Shown here one piece after another: positions 8,247 through 15,803 of a DNA stretch of 22,444 bases; the first letter of the stretch is position 1, and each line of letters starts with the position of its first letter. The translations under genes were made by a program, and so were the position numbers. This DNA comes from an uncultured Verrucomicrobiae bacterium (GTDB lineage: Bacteria; Verrucomicrobiota; Verrucomicrobiia; Palsa-1439), in assembly GCA_937927265.1 (NCBI GenBank), contig CALBCO010000013.1:1-22444 (forward strand). The letters run 5' to 3'. The notes under the pieces were generated by a model, which was not told the DNA's origin, made no database searches, and saw only the letters and a program-made list of their open reading frames with translations.

Positions 8247-8561
8247 TTGGACCGTGGCATGCAGATGGACCACGCCACGCGGGCGTTGGCCCCGATAAAC
8301 CAGAAAACGCAGTACTTCATCCACAACAATCTGGGCTACTGTCTGAATCAACTGCGCCGGCACGGTGTGTTACGTCGCGGCCATTCAGGCGCAGGCTGCC
8401 GATGTGCACCCGTATCATCATCTGTGGCTCCTGCTCTCGCGGCATAGGGAGGGGTTGTGCAGGAAATACCGGAGTTCGCCATTCAGTTGCAGGCTTGCGG
8501 TTCGGCCATGGCATTTGTCTTGTGTGCCCTTGAGCGCCCCGCTCATCATCCTACTTCATGA
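8247..8561 (+). pseudogene. Ghost of a TPR-repeat protein gene
   Basis: No single frame is open, but TPR-like text continues across frames. One frame around 8283-8355 reads TQYFIHNNLGYCLNQL. The next frame from about 8365 reads YVAAIQAQAADVHPYHHL. From about 8454 the first frame resumes with VQEIPEFAIQLQ and later CALERPAHH. Joined, these give the hydrophobic and small-residue spacing of tandem TPR units. The resumed frame ends in TGA at 8559-8561, which overlaps the sulfatase ATG at 8558 as ATGA, the same overlap used elsewhere in this operon. This supports a lost upstream coupled gene. The 5' end is uncertain because the similarity fades above about 8250. The identification is by eye and moderately secure. 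Confidence 0.55.
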
Positions 8562-10034
8562 CCTCCCGTCCGAATATCGTGGTCATCATGACCGGACCAG
8601 CAGCGCGCGGATTTGTGCCGCCGCGAAGGCTACCCGCTGGATACTACCCCGTTCCTTGATGCCCTGGCCCGGCAAGGGACATGGTTTGACCGGGCGTACA
8701 CGACCATGCCGGCCTGCGTGCCGGCGCGCGTCTCGATGCTCACCGGCCGGTGGCCGAGCGCGACGCGGGTGCGCACAAACTATGACGCCGGCGCTGTCGT
8801 GGCGGCCACCGACCTGTTTAAGTTCTTCCGCGCCCACGGCTACCGGACGGCGCTGTGCGGCAAGAACCACAGCTACCTCAAACGCGCCGACGCGGATGAT
8901 TGGTTTGAGACCGGTCATGTCGGCGGCGACGATACTGCGGAGCACAAGGCGTTCGATGAGTACGTTGGCCAAATGCACATGCACTTGGCGACCGAGCCGA
9001 CACCGTTCCCGGTCGAGTGTCAGTTGCCGCACCGGATCGTCAACAAGGCACGGCAATTTGTGGCGGCGACGAAAACTCAGCCGTATTTCCTGTGGCTGAG
9101 TTTTCCTGAGCCGCACAACCCGTATCAGGTGCCGGAACCGTATTACTCCCTGTTTCCGCCCGCCTCGTTGCCGCCGTTGCGGGCAGGAGCGGAAGCGTTG
9201 CCGATCAAGGGGTTTCCGTACCAATGGTGCCGGCAACAATTCGAGAAGGCGTTCCCGGATTTCGCCGCCACGCTCGACCGCGCCCGCGCCAACTACCACG
9301 GCCTGCTTCGCTTGCTCGATGACCAGATCAAACGGTTTGTCGAATCCGTGGACCGGGCGAACACGATCATCGTGTTTCTCTCCGACCATGGCGATTTCGT
9401 TGGTGAATACGGTTTGTTGCGGAAAGGGCCGGAGTTGCCGGAGGTGCTGACGCGGATTCCGTTGATCGTCACCGGGCCGGGCGTGGTTCGGCAACAATCG
9501 CCCGCACACGTTTCGCTGGCCGATATTTTCCCGACGTTGTGCGAGGCGATTGGCGCGGAGATTCCCGATGGTGTGCAGGGCCGGAATTTGTGGCCGTTGC
9601 TGACCGGTCAACCCGCGCCGGAGTTTCCCAGCGTGTATGCTGAGCACGGTTTTGGCGGGTTGCCCTATGATGGCACGGAGCCGCTCGACCCGACAAAAGA
9701 CGGGTTCCGGCCGAGCGCGTCCGGCCGATGGGGCGGATACGATGAGCTGAATAGTTGGACGCAGAGCGGGACGATGCGGATGGTGCGCCGGGGCGATTGG
9801 AAACTGCAACTCGACGTGCTGGGCCGCGGCCAGCTTTACAATTTGCGGGAGGACTCGGCCGAGTTGCGCAACCGGTACGGCGAGCCGGCGGTGGCGGATG
9901 TGCAACGCGAGTTGCTCGCGGAATTGGCGGTCTGGCAGATGCGCGTGGCCGATCCGCTTCCCTTGCCGGGTGAGTGGCAGGGTCGCCGGTACGTTCCAAA
10001 ACGCGCGCCGCACAACTACGAGAGACCCACATGA
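8558..10034 (+). pseudogene. Sulfatase with an early 1-base frameshift
   Basis: The natural start is ATG 8558, reading MTSRPNIVVIMT, the beta-strand that opens sulfatases. An extra base in the GG at 8594-8595 then breaks the frame. Removing one G restores MTDQQRADLCRREGYPL and a 491-residue protein. The rest is intact: CVPAR (Cys codon 8715-8717), the CxPxR site converted to formylglycine, followed by VSMLTGR; then GYRTALCGKNH; FPEPHNPY; and the second metal site LSDHGDFVGEYG. A TTG at 8613 could still give a 473-residue product, but it would lack the first strand and the DQ metal ligand. The substrate is presumably a sulfated glycan or sugar. No signal peptide is seen. The downstream ghost gene overlaps its stop (ATGA at 10031). 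Confidence 0.85.
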
Positions 10035-10378
10035 CACCACGCGGCGCAGGGTGCGTTCTCCTCGGAACGTGGAACGCTTATCCATTCTGGAAGAACCACG
10101 ATCCCGAACGGCCCCGACGCCGGGGCGATCCGCAACTTGTGAATGCGCCCCATACGATTCACCATTGTTCGGCGGGCTATCGGTTCGACAACGCGTTTTG
10201 CCAGAACCCGGTCTGCATATCGAGTCGGGCGAGTTCCCTCACGGGCCGGTATCCGCGCGCCACGCGCGGCCGGCCATCCGGGCCAAGCATCCCCGCCGAC
10301 GCAGTTCTTGTGACCAAGCTGTTCGCTCGGATAGCGGAAACCGTGGGTGTGTTACGACGACGGATTGCCCCATGGTAG
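10031..10378 (+). pseudogene. Ghost of a second sulfatase (N-terminal part only)
   Basis: A 115-residue open frame starts at an ATG overlapping the previous stop. Its middle part reads like a sulfatase: GDPQLVNAPHTI, then YRFDNAFCQNPVCISSRASSLTGRYPRATRG and SIPADAVLVTKLFA, which mirror the usual RFDNAYCQNPVCxPSRxSxLTGRYPRxT and DExxLxxxLxxAGY pattern. The catalytic proline of CxPSR is serine here. Similarity then stops, the frame ends after 10376, and the C-terminal two thirds, including the second metal site, are absent. The first strand and DQQ segment are also unrecognisable. It appears to be a truncated, decayed paralogue rather than a functional small protein. Confidence 0.75.
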
Positions 10379-10543
10379 AATGCGGCCCGTGACGACGATT
10401 GCGTTCATCGGTGGTGGCCTTATTGATTATTATTTCGGCGGGCCACGTCTTGTCAGACTTGGTTGTCCAAGCCGGCGATGGGCAGGCGGGAAGCTTTTCC
10501 CACTTTGGTGACGGCTTTGCCGCGTTAGGAAAGTCACTCCGCA
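10379..10543 (+). other. Short stretch between sulfatase ghost and epimerase, nothing recognised
   Basis: Short open frames such as one starting VTTIAFIGGG at the GTG 10389 and another hydrophobic one (ALLIIISAGHVLSDLVVQ) exist here but do not extend or resemble a known family. Given the neighbouring ghosts this may be leftover coding DNA. AGGAAAG at 10527-10533 is a possible ribosome binding site for the GTG start at 10544, although the spacing is long. Confidence 0.35.
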
Positions 10544-11357
10544 GTGAAATCACGCGTCTTGGTCACCGGTGGGGCCGGGTTGGTGGGACGAACCGTGGTC
10601 GCCTTGCTCCGCGACCGGTATGCGGTGACGCACCTCGATTGCGCGGCCCCCGGGGACGGGTTGCCGTGGGTACATGCCGATTTGCGCGATGCGGCCGCTG
10701 TCGAGGCCGCGTGCGCGGGAGCGGAAGCGATTCTGCACATCGCCGCCCTGCACGGCCAAGCCTGGCAACGCGCGGGCGATGCGGCGGCGTTTGCCATCAA
10801 CGTCCTCGGCACCCAAAACATTCTTGCCGCCGCCGTTCTCCATCAGGTCCGGCGCGTCGTGTTCACGTCGTCCATCTGGGCGACCGGCCACGGCGGGGCG
10901 GTGCCATATCTGCCGATAGACGAAGCGCTGCCACGTGAGCCGGTCGAGTTGTACGGGCTGACCAAGGCGCTGGGCGAACAGATGCGCCGGTATTACAGCG
11001 CCCGCCATGAAACTGAGCACCATCGTGTTGCGGCCAGGCGGGATTCGGCCGGCGGAAAAGTATGCGCGCCACGATCCCGGGTATCTATTTGGCATGGTGG
11101 ATGTGCGCGACGTGGCCCAAGCCCATCGGCTGGCGTTGGAATTGCCGGCCACGGTGCGGCACGAGGTGTTCATCATCACTGCTGATTCGCCTCTGGCAAG
11201 TGTTGACAGTGCGGAGTATCACGCCGATCCAGCGGCGGCGTTGCGACGGGTTTGCCCGGACGCGCCGCCGGTGTCGTTGCCGGCCACGGCGGAGTGGTAC
11301 ACCATCGCCAAAGCCCGCCGGCAGTTGGGCTATCAACCCCAGTACAATTTCCAATGA
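10544..11357 (+). pseudogene. NAD-dependent epimerase/dehydratase, frameshifted
   Basis: The gene starts at GTG 10544 and encodes an extended SDR. It has the Rossmann motif TGGAGLVG at residues 7-14, then LHIAALHG, VVFTSSIWATG and the catalytic pair YGLTK. After YYSARHE the frame is lost: one base too many in the AAA at 11010-11012. Reading on in the next frame gives LSTIVLRPGGIRP, FGMVDVRDVAQAH and a normal C-terminus ending WYTIAKARRQLGYQPQYNFQ. Removing one A gives a 270-residue protein, a sensible family length. The substrate is probably a nucleotide sugar or free sugar; the sequence does not say which. The stop overlaps the next gene as ATGA at 11354-11357. Confidence 0.85.
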
Positions 11358-12083
11358 AACTCACGAACCAAAAGACGGTGATTACCGGCGCGGCGCGGGG
11401 CATTGGGCGGGCGCTGGCGGTGGCGTTTGCCGACGCCGGCGCGCACTTGGTGGTGACAGGCCGCGATGAAGCATCGTTGGTGGACACCTGCGCGGCGGTG
11501 CGGGCGCGAGGCGGCACGGTGCAGTCGTTGGCGTGGGACGTGGCAGACATTGGTATCGCGGCGGCGCGTTTAGCGGAGGCACGCGACCGGCTGGGCGGGT
11601 TGGACATTCTCATCAACAACGCCGGCGTATTGCGTTTGCCGGCGGAGCATCCGCAACCAACGCCCGAAGCTGAGTGGGATTCCGTGCTGACGATCAATCT
11701 CAAGGCCGTGTTTTTCATCTGCAAAGCCGCTGGGGAATTGATGAAGGCCCAGGGCCACAGCGTCATCCTCAACATCGCCAGCGACGCTGGCCTGCGCGGC
11801 GCGGTCAGTCCGTATGGCATTCCAAGTGGGGGTCATTGGCCTGACCAAGGGCTTTGCCGCCCAATTCGCGCCGCACGGCGTACGCGTCAACGCCATCGCT
11901 CCCGGCCCCGTGGCGACGCGGATGATGGGCTGTCCGGATGGTCAACCGAAACCGGCGCCGAACCTGCCGCTTGGCCGGTTTGCGTTGCCAGAAGAAGTCG
12001 CCGCCGCGACCGTCGCGCTCGCCAGCGATGACGCGCGCGCGATCATCGGCCAAACTATCGTCATCAACACTGCGAATCCATGA
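11354..12083 (+). pseudogene. Short-chain dehydrogenase/reductase with two 1-base losses
   Basis: This is a classical SDR with TGAARGIG at residues 11-18, NNAG, NIASDAG carrying the catalytic serine, and the active-site tyrosine in SPYGI. Directly after it the frame breaks. Adding one T at 11820-11821 and one G to the G-run at 11828-11832 restores YGISKWGVIGLTKG, including the YxxxK lysine. The protein continues in the following frame through VRVNAIAPGPVATRMM to ALASDDARAIIGQTIVINTANP. The repaired length is 243 residues, normal for the family. As written, the product ends soon after the tyrosine and is dead. It shares ATGA overlaps with the epimerase before and the glycyl radical enzyme after, so the three formed one coupled unit. 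Confidence 0.85.
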
Positions 12084-14187
12084 ACCCATCACGCATTGAA
12101 CGCATTCGGCAACGGTTTTTGGATCAAGGCGGATTTCGCGGCGAACCTGAATACCAATTCCTCTCGATTCGCGGCTGGCTGGAGCAGCCCGGCACGACGC
12201 CCGTATTGATCCGGCAGGCGCGAGCCAGGGCGTATTATTATCGCCACTTGACACCGGTGATTGATCCCGACGAACTGATTGTTGGCAAACCGTGCTGGCG
12301 CAGTTTCACGCCGGCGGAGGAGTTGGAAGCGCAAAGCCAGCGGGAAGTGGTCGGTCGCGCGCTGATTTGGGCGCCGGGCCAACGCGCCCACATGGCAGTG
12401 GATTACGAGAAGTTGCTCCGACTCGGCATTACCGGCGTGCTGGCCGAAATTGCCGAACGGCAGGCGCAACTGACGTTTGCCGATCCGGCCGACGTGGATA
12501 AAGACGAGTTTTACACCGCTTGCCGGGAGGTTTTGGAGGCGGTGATGGATTGCGCCGACCGGTATGCCGCGCACGCCGCGCAACTCGCTGCCACCTGCGC
12601 CGATCCGGCCCGGCAAGCTGAGTTGCTAGAATTGGCCGCGATCTGCCGGCGCGTGCCGCGGCACCCGGCGACGACGTTTTCCGAAGCGGTGCAATCGGTT
12701 CATTTTCTGACGTTTTGCCTACAGGGCGCGACGTTCATACTGGGCCGGCCCGACCGGTATCTGTGGCCGTTTTACGAGCGGGATTCGTTGCCGGCGGAAC
12801 GCGCGCAGGAGTTGGTGGATTGTGTTTGTTTTCAGTTCAACGAACGCGCCGGCAAAAACACGTCGCTTGGTTTGATGAGCGGCGGGCGCGACGCCACGGG
12901 CCGGGACGTAACGAATGCGTTGACGTGGCATTTTCTGGAGAGCATCCCGCACACCCGGTTGAGTTATCCGTCCATCGGCTTGTGCGTGACGTCGGACGCG
13001 CCGCGGGCGTTGTTGCGGCGGGCGGCGGAAATCCTCGGCGCGGGCTGCACGCACCCGTCGTTGTTCAACGACGAAGTCATCACGCGCGGGCTACAGCAGT
13101 ATGGTGTGCCGGCGGCGGAAGCGTGCGCGTATATTCATTCCTCCTGCGTCGAGATCACTCCCGTCGCCAGTTCGGGCGTGTGGGTGGCCAGTCCGTACCA
13201 CAACCTCGTTGGCTACCTGCTCGACGTCCTCGGCGTGCCGGACGGTCCGGTGCCGGTCATCCATTCCTTCGCGGAATTAGAGCAACGCTACCGGGCGCGG
13301 TTGGCCGAAAAGATCCGCGCGGCCACCATCGAAATCAACCGGTTGCAAGCTCAACGCGCCCGCTTCGAGGGGGAAGAAATTCTCGCGTCGTGTTTCGTCA
13401 ACGACTGTCTCGTGCGCGGGCGGACGATTGACCGGGGCGGCGCGCGGTACCATTGGATCATGCCGTCGTTTGTCGGCTTGGCCAACCTCGCCGACTCGCT
13501 CGTCGCGCTGCGCCACTTGGTGTTCGAAGAACGGCGGCTGACGTTGGCGGAGTTTGCGGAGGTGTTGAAAACCAACTTTGCCAGCCGCGAACCGTTGCGG
13601 TGCGAGATTCTCAACCGGCTGCCGCACTGCGGCACGGACACCGCTGCGGCCGATGCATTGGTGCGGCAGATTACCGGCTGGATCACGGAAGAAGTCGCCC
13701 GCTACCGGACCTACCGGGGTAGTCGGTTTATTCCGAGCCTGTTCTGCTGGTGCAGCACGAACGGCTCGGCACGAAAACGCCGGCCACGCCCGATGGCCGG
13801 CTGGCCGGGCAGGCGCTTGGCGACGGCGCCGGGCCCGCCCAAGGCCGCGACCGCAAAGGCCCGACGGCGGCGATCTTGTCGACCACCGCGTGGGATCACA
13901 CGCCGTTCATCGGCGGCATCGCGGTCAATTTGCGGTTCAATCCGCGCCTGTTTGCTGGCGAGGGCACGGACAAGATCGTGGACCTGATCCGGGTGTTTCT
14001 GAGCCGGGGCGGGTTTGAGTTGCAGATCAACGTGGTGGACACGGCGACGTTGCGCCGGGCGTAGGAATATCCCGAACAATACCGCGACCTCATCGTGCGA
14101 ATTGGCGGCTATAGCGATTATTTCACGGCGTTGTCGCCCGAGATGCAGGCCGAACTCATCCGCCGCACCGAACACGGGGAGTTGTGA
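12080..14187 (+). pseudogene. Glycyl radical enzyme (PFL-like eliminase) with frameshift and amber stop
   Basis: Glycyl radical enzymes use a protein radical for anaerobic C-C, C-O, C-N or C-S chemistry. Repaired, this one has 702 residues. The thiyl cysteine is C356 in HSSCVEI; the CVE motif points to an eliminase or dehydratase, not to pyruvate formate-lyase with its CC pair. The radical glycine lies in VRIGGYSDYF (second G, codon 14107-14109, about residue 677), 26 residues from the end, as expected. Two lesions are visible. One G is missing after TGCTGG near 13750 (frame then resumes with VQHERLGTKTPATPDGRL). A TAG at 14062-14064 stands where CAG would read on as QEYPEQYRDLIV. Both remove the radical glycine. 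No activating radical-SAM enzyme is in the window. The stop overlaps the next GTG. Confidence 0.9.
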
Positions 14188-15134
14188 AAAGCCTCCTCGG
14201 CTTCTTGGCATTGGCGGCGACCACGACCGTGGCGGGCGTGGATGAATGGGCGGACGCCGGTGTCGAATGGTGGGAGGGCGGCGCGTTCTGTCGGGACTCA
14301 TCGAAGCTGACACGGACCCATTACGAGCAACTGGGCCAACGACGTGAGTTGAAGTCATTGACGTTGTACGGCCGCAGCAGGCTGACGGATGAACTGCTGG
14401 CGCTACTGGCCGGGTTGGAGCAGTTGGAAAAGGTGGCGATTGACGGCGTGAACATTTCCGACGCCGGCCTGCGGCATCTGGCCGGATGGAAAAATCTGCG
14501 GCAACTGACCTTTTTCCACGTCCAAAACAAAGACCACTTCACCGGGGCGGGCCTGACCAACCTGACTGGGTTGACGCGACTGGAAAGTTTCGGCTGCGGC
14601 GGCTCGCCGTTCACCGATGCCGGGCTGGCCGCTTGCGCCCAACTCCGGCCGCTCACCGACTTGCGCATCTGGCACACCCTGGCCACGGATGCCGGCGTAG
14701 CGGCGTTGACGAACCTGCCAGCCTTGCGCAGCCTGCGGCTCGCCCCGCAATTCCGACCGCGGATCACCGATGCCGCGCTGGCGCACCTGGCCAAGATTAC
14801 GGCGTTGGCGACATTGTCACTCGGCGAGATGCCACTGACGTGGGCGGACGGCTTGACACATCTGAAATCGTTGCCGGCGCTGAAGAAACTCACGTTGGAC
14901 TTGGTGGACATCAGCGACGCCGACCTGGCTCGGTTGAAGGCGGAGTTGCCGGCAGTGCAGGTGGATTGGAAGGCGCCAGACGAGAAGCAGCGCGAGCAGA
15001 TGCGGCGGAATTGGCGCAAATCACCGCCCTCCACCGACCATAGAATTGGCAGCCCCAACGGGGATCGAACCCGTGTTCCCAGATTGAGAATCTGGTGTCC
15101 TGGACCACTAGACGATGGGGCCGGCGCACCTTGA
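14184..15134 (+). CDS. Secreted leucine-rich-repeat protein; C-terminus runs antisense through a tRNA
   Basis: The GTG at 14184 overlaps the TGA of the glycyl radical gene (GTGA). The 316-residue product starts with a short signal-like segment (KSLLGFLALAATTTVAG). It then has roughly seven LRR units of the cysteine-free type seen in PVC bacteria, with units such as ISDAGLRHLAGWKNLRQL, FTDAGLAACAQLRPL, ATDAGVAALTNLPALRSL and ISDADLARLKAELPAVQV. The last 28 or so residues (from GSPNGDRTRV on) are merely the complement of the tRNA-Glu gene and end 12 bp beyond it. The natural C-terminus was therefore probably near residue 285, with its stop lost or shifted. The function is unknown; such LRRs usually bind proteins. 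Its coupling to the degradative operon is unexplained. Confidence 0.75.
   Translation: MKSLLGFLALAATTTVAGVDEWADAGVEWWEGGAFCRDSSKLTRTHYEQLGQRRELKSLTLYGRSRLTDELLALLAGLEQLEKVAIDGVNISDAGLRHLAGWKNLRQLTFFHVQNKDHFTGAGLTNLTGLTRLESFGCGGSPFTDAGLAACAQLRPLTDLRIWHTLATDAGVAALTNLPALRSLRLAPQFRPRITDAALAHLAKITALATLSLGEMPLTWADGLTHLKSLPALKKLTLDLVDISDADLARLKAELPAVQVDWKAPDEKQREQMRRNWRKSPPSTDHRIGSPNGDRTRVPRLRIWCPGPLDDGAGAP
15047..15122 (-). tRNA. tRNA-Glu (anticodon CTC)
   Basis: The minus strand gives a complete 76-base cloverleaf. The acceptor GGCCCCA pairs with TGGGGCT (one G-U pair), and CCA is encoded at the 3' end. The D arm is GTC...GAC with the TAGTGGTCCAG loop. The anticodon stem CCAGA/TCTGG carries loop TTCTCAA (anticodon CTC), and the T arm is ACGGG-TTCGATC-CCCGT. 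All stems pair. The anticodon reads GAG, glutamate. The gene lies antisense to the 3' end of the LRR frame. Confidence 0.97.
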
Positions 15135-15146
15135 TGACCGCGCCAC

Positions 15147-15174
15147 AGAATAGACGTGCTCCCTGAAAAATCAA
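15147..15174 (-). promoter_or_regulatory. Probable sigma-70-type promoter of tRNA-Glu
   Basis: On the minus strand TTGATT (15174-15169) and TATTCT (15152-15147) are 16 bases apart. The -10 ends 24 bases before the tRNA 5' end. This is a good match to the housekeeping consensus in a GC-rich context and fits a short-leader tRNA transcript. It is judged by eye only. Confidence 0.5.
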
Positions 15175-15314
15175 GCGCTTTGGCACAACGACCGGCCGCG
15201 ATGGATTGTCCAACCGAATGGCGTATATTCACGGCGGTTGGGGCAATGACAACGATCTGGATCATCAGCCTGACACTGGCGGCGCTGGTCGCCGCCGGCC
15301 AAGGAGAAACCAAT

Positions 15315-15803
15315 ATGACCGAGAAGGCAACATTTGGCGCGGGATGTTTTTGGGGCGTGGAAGCCGCGTTCCGGCAGGTGAACGGGGTGACGGACGCCGC
15401 CGTCGGTTACATGGGCGGCACCGTTCGCAACCCGACCTACCGGGACGTAAGCACCGACCGGACCGGGCACGCCGAGGTTTGCCAGGTGACCTTCGACCCG
15501 GCTGTGGTGACCTATGAAACTTTAGTCGAGATTTTCTTCAGGATCCACGATCCGACCCAAGTCAACCGCCAAGGACCAGACTTTGGCTCGCAATACCGGA
15601 CGGTAATCTTTGTCCACAATCAGGAACAGCAGCGGATTGCCCAAACCGTCAAGGACCGACTTGCCGCGTCGCGTCGGTATCCTCGCCCCCTCGTCACCGC
15701 CATCGAACCGGCGCGGGAGTTTTGGCGCGCCGAGGAATACCATCAACGTTACTTCGAGAAGAAAGGGATTCGTCCGACATGTCATCGGCTTGGTGTGCCT
15801 TGA
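15315..15803 (+). CDS. msrA: Peptide methionine-S-sulfoxide reductase MsrA
   Basis: MsrA reduces the S-epimer of methionine sulfoxide in proteins. The 162-residue product from ATG 15315 begins MTEKATFGAGCFWGVEAAF with the catalytic cysteine at residue 11. It continues with GYMGG, GHAEV, FFRIHDPTQVNRQGPDFGSQYR and EEYHQRYF. A C-terminal cysteine (RPTCHRLG) may be the resolving one. I chose this start because AAGGAGA lies seven bases before it. The frame is open upstream, however, and from ATG 15246 would add a hydrophobic segment (TIWIISLTLAALVAAGQG) that could export the protein, as its neighbour MsrB appears to be. The gene overlaps msrB by 25 bp, so the two are co-transcribed. Confidence 0.93.
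   Translation: MTEKATFGAGCFWGVEAAFRQVNGVTDAAVGYMGGTVRNPTYRDVSTDRTGHAEVCQVTFDPAVVTYETLVEIFFRIHDPTQVNRQGPDFGSQYRTVIFVHNQEQQRIAQTVKDRLAASRRYPRPLVTAIEPAREFWRAEEYHQRYFEKKGIRPTCHRLGVP

Noticed and set aside
8586..10085. A 499-codon minus-strand open frame opposite the sulfatase
   Set aside because: It is antisense to a gene with clear sulfatase motifs, is extremely Arg/Pro/His-rich and shows no domain; it is a GC-driven shadow frame.
10239..10553. Minus-strand 104-codon frame over the sulfatase ghost and spacer
   Set aside because: No recognisable domain, and the opposite strand carries clear sulfatase remnants and the epimerase start.
13742..13760. Programmed ribosomal frameshift in the glycyl radical gene
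   Set aside because: TTCTGCTGGTGCAG has no slippery heptamer and four neighbouring genes are also broken, so a regulated shift is unlikely.
14062..14064. In-frame TAG of the glycyl radical enzyme as a pyrrolysine or readthrough codon
   Set aside because: The position corresponds to an ordinary CAG context, no known glycyl radical enzyme uses pyrrolysine here, and the gene has an independent frameshift; decay is simpler.
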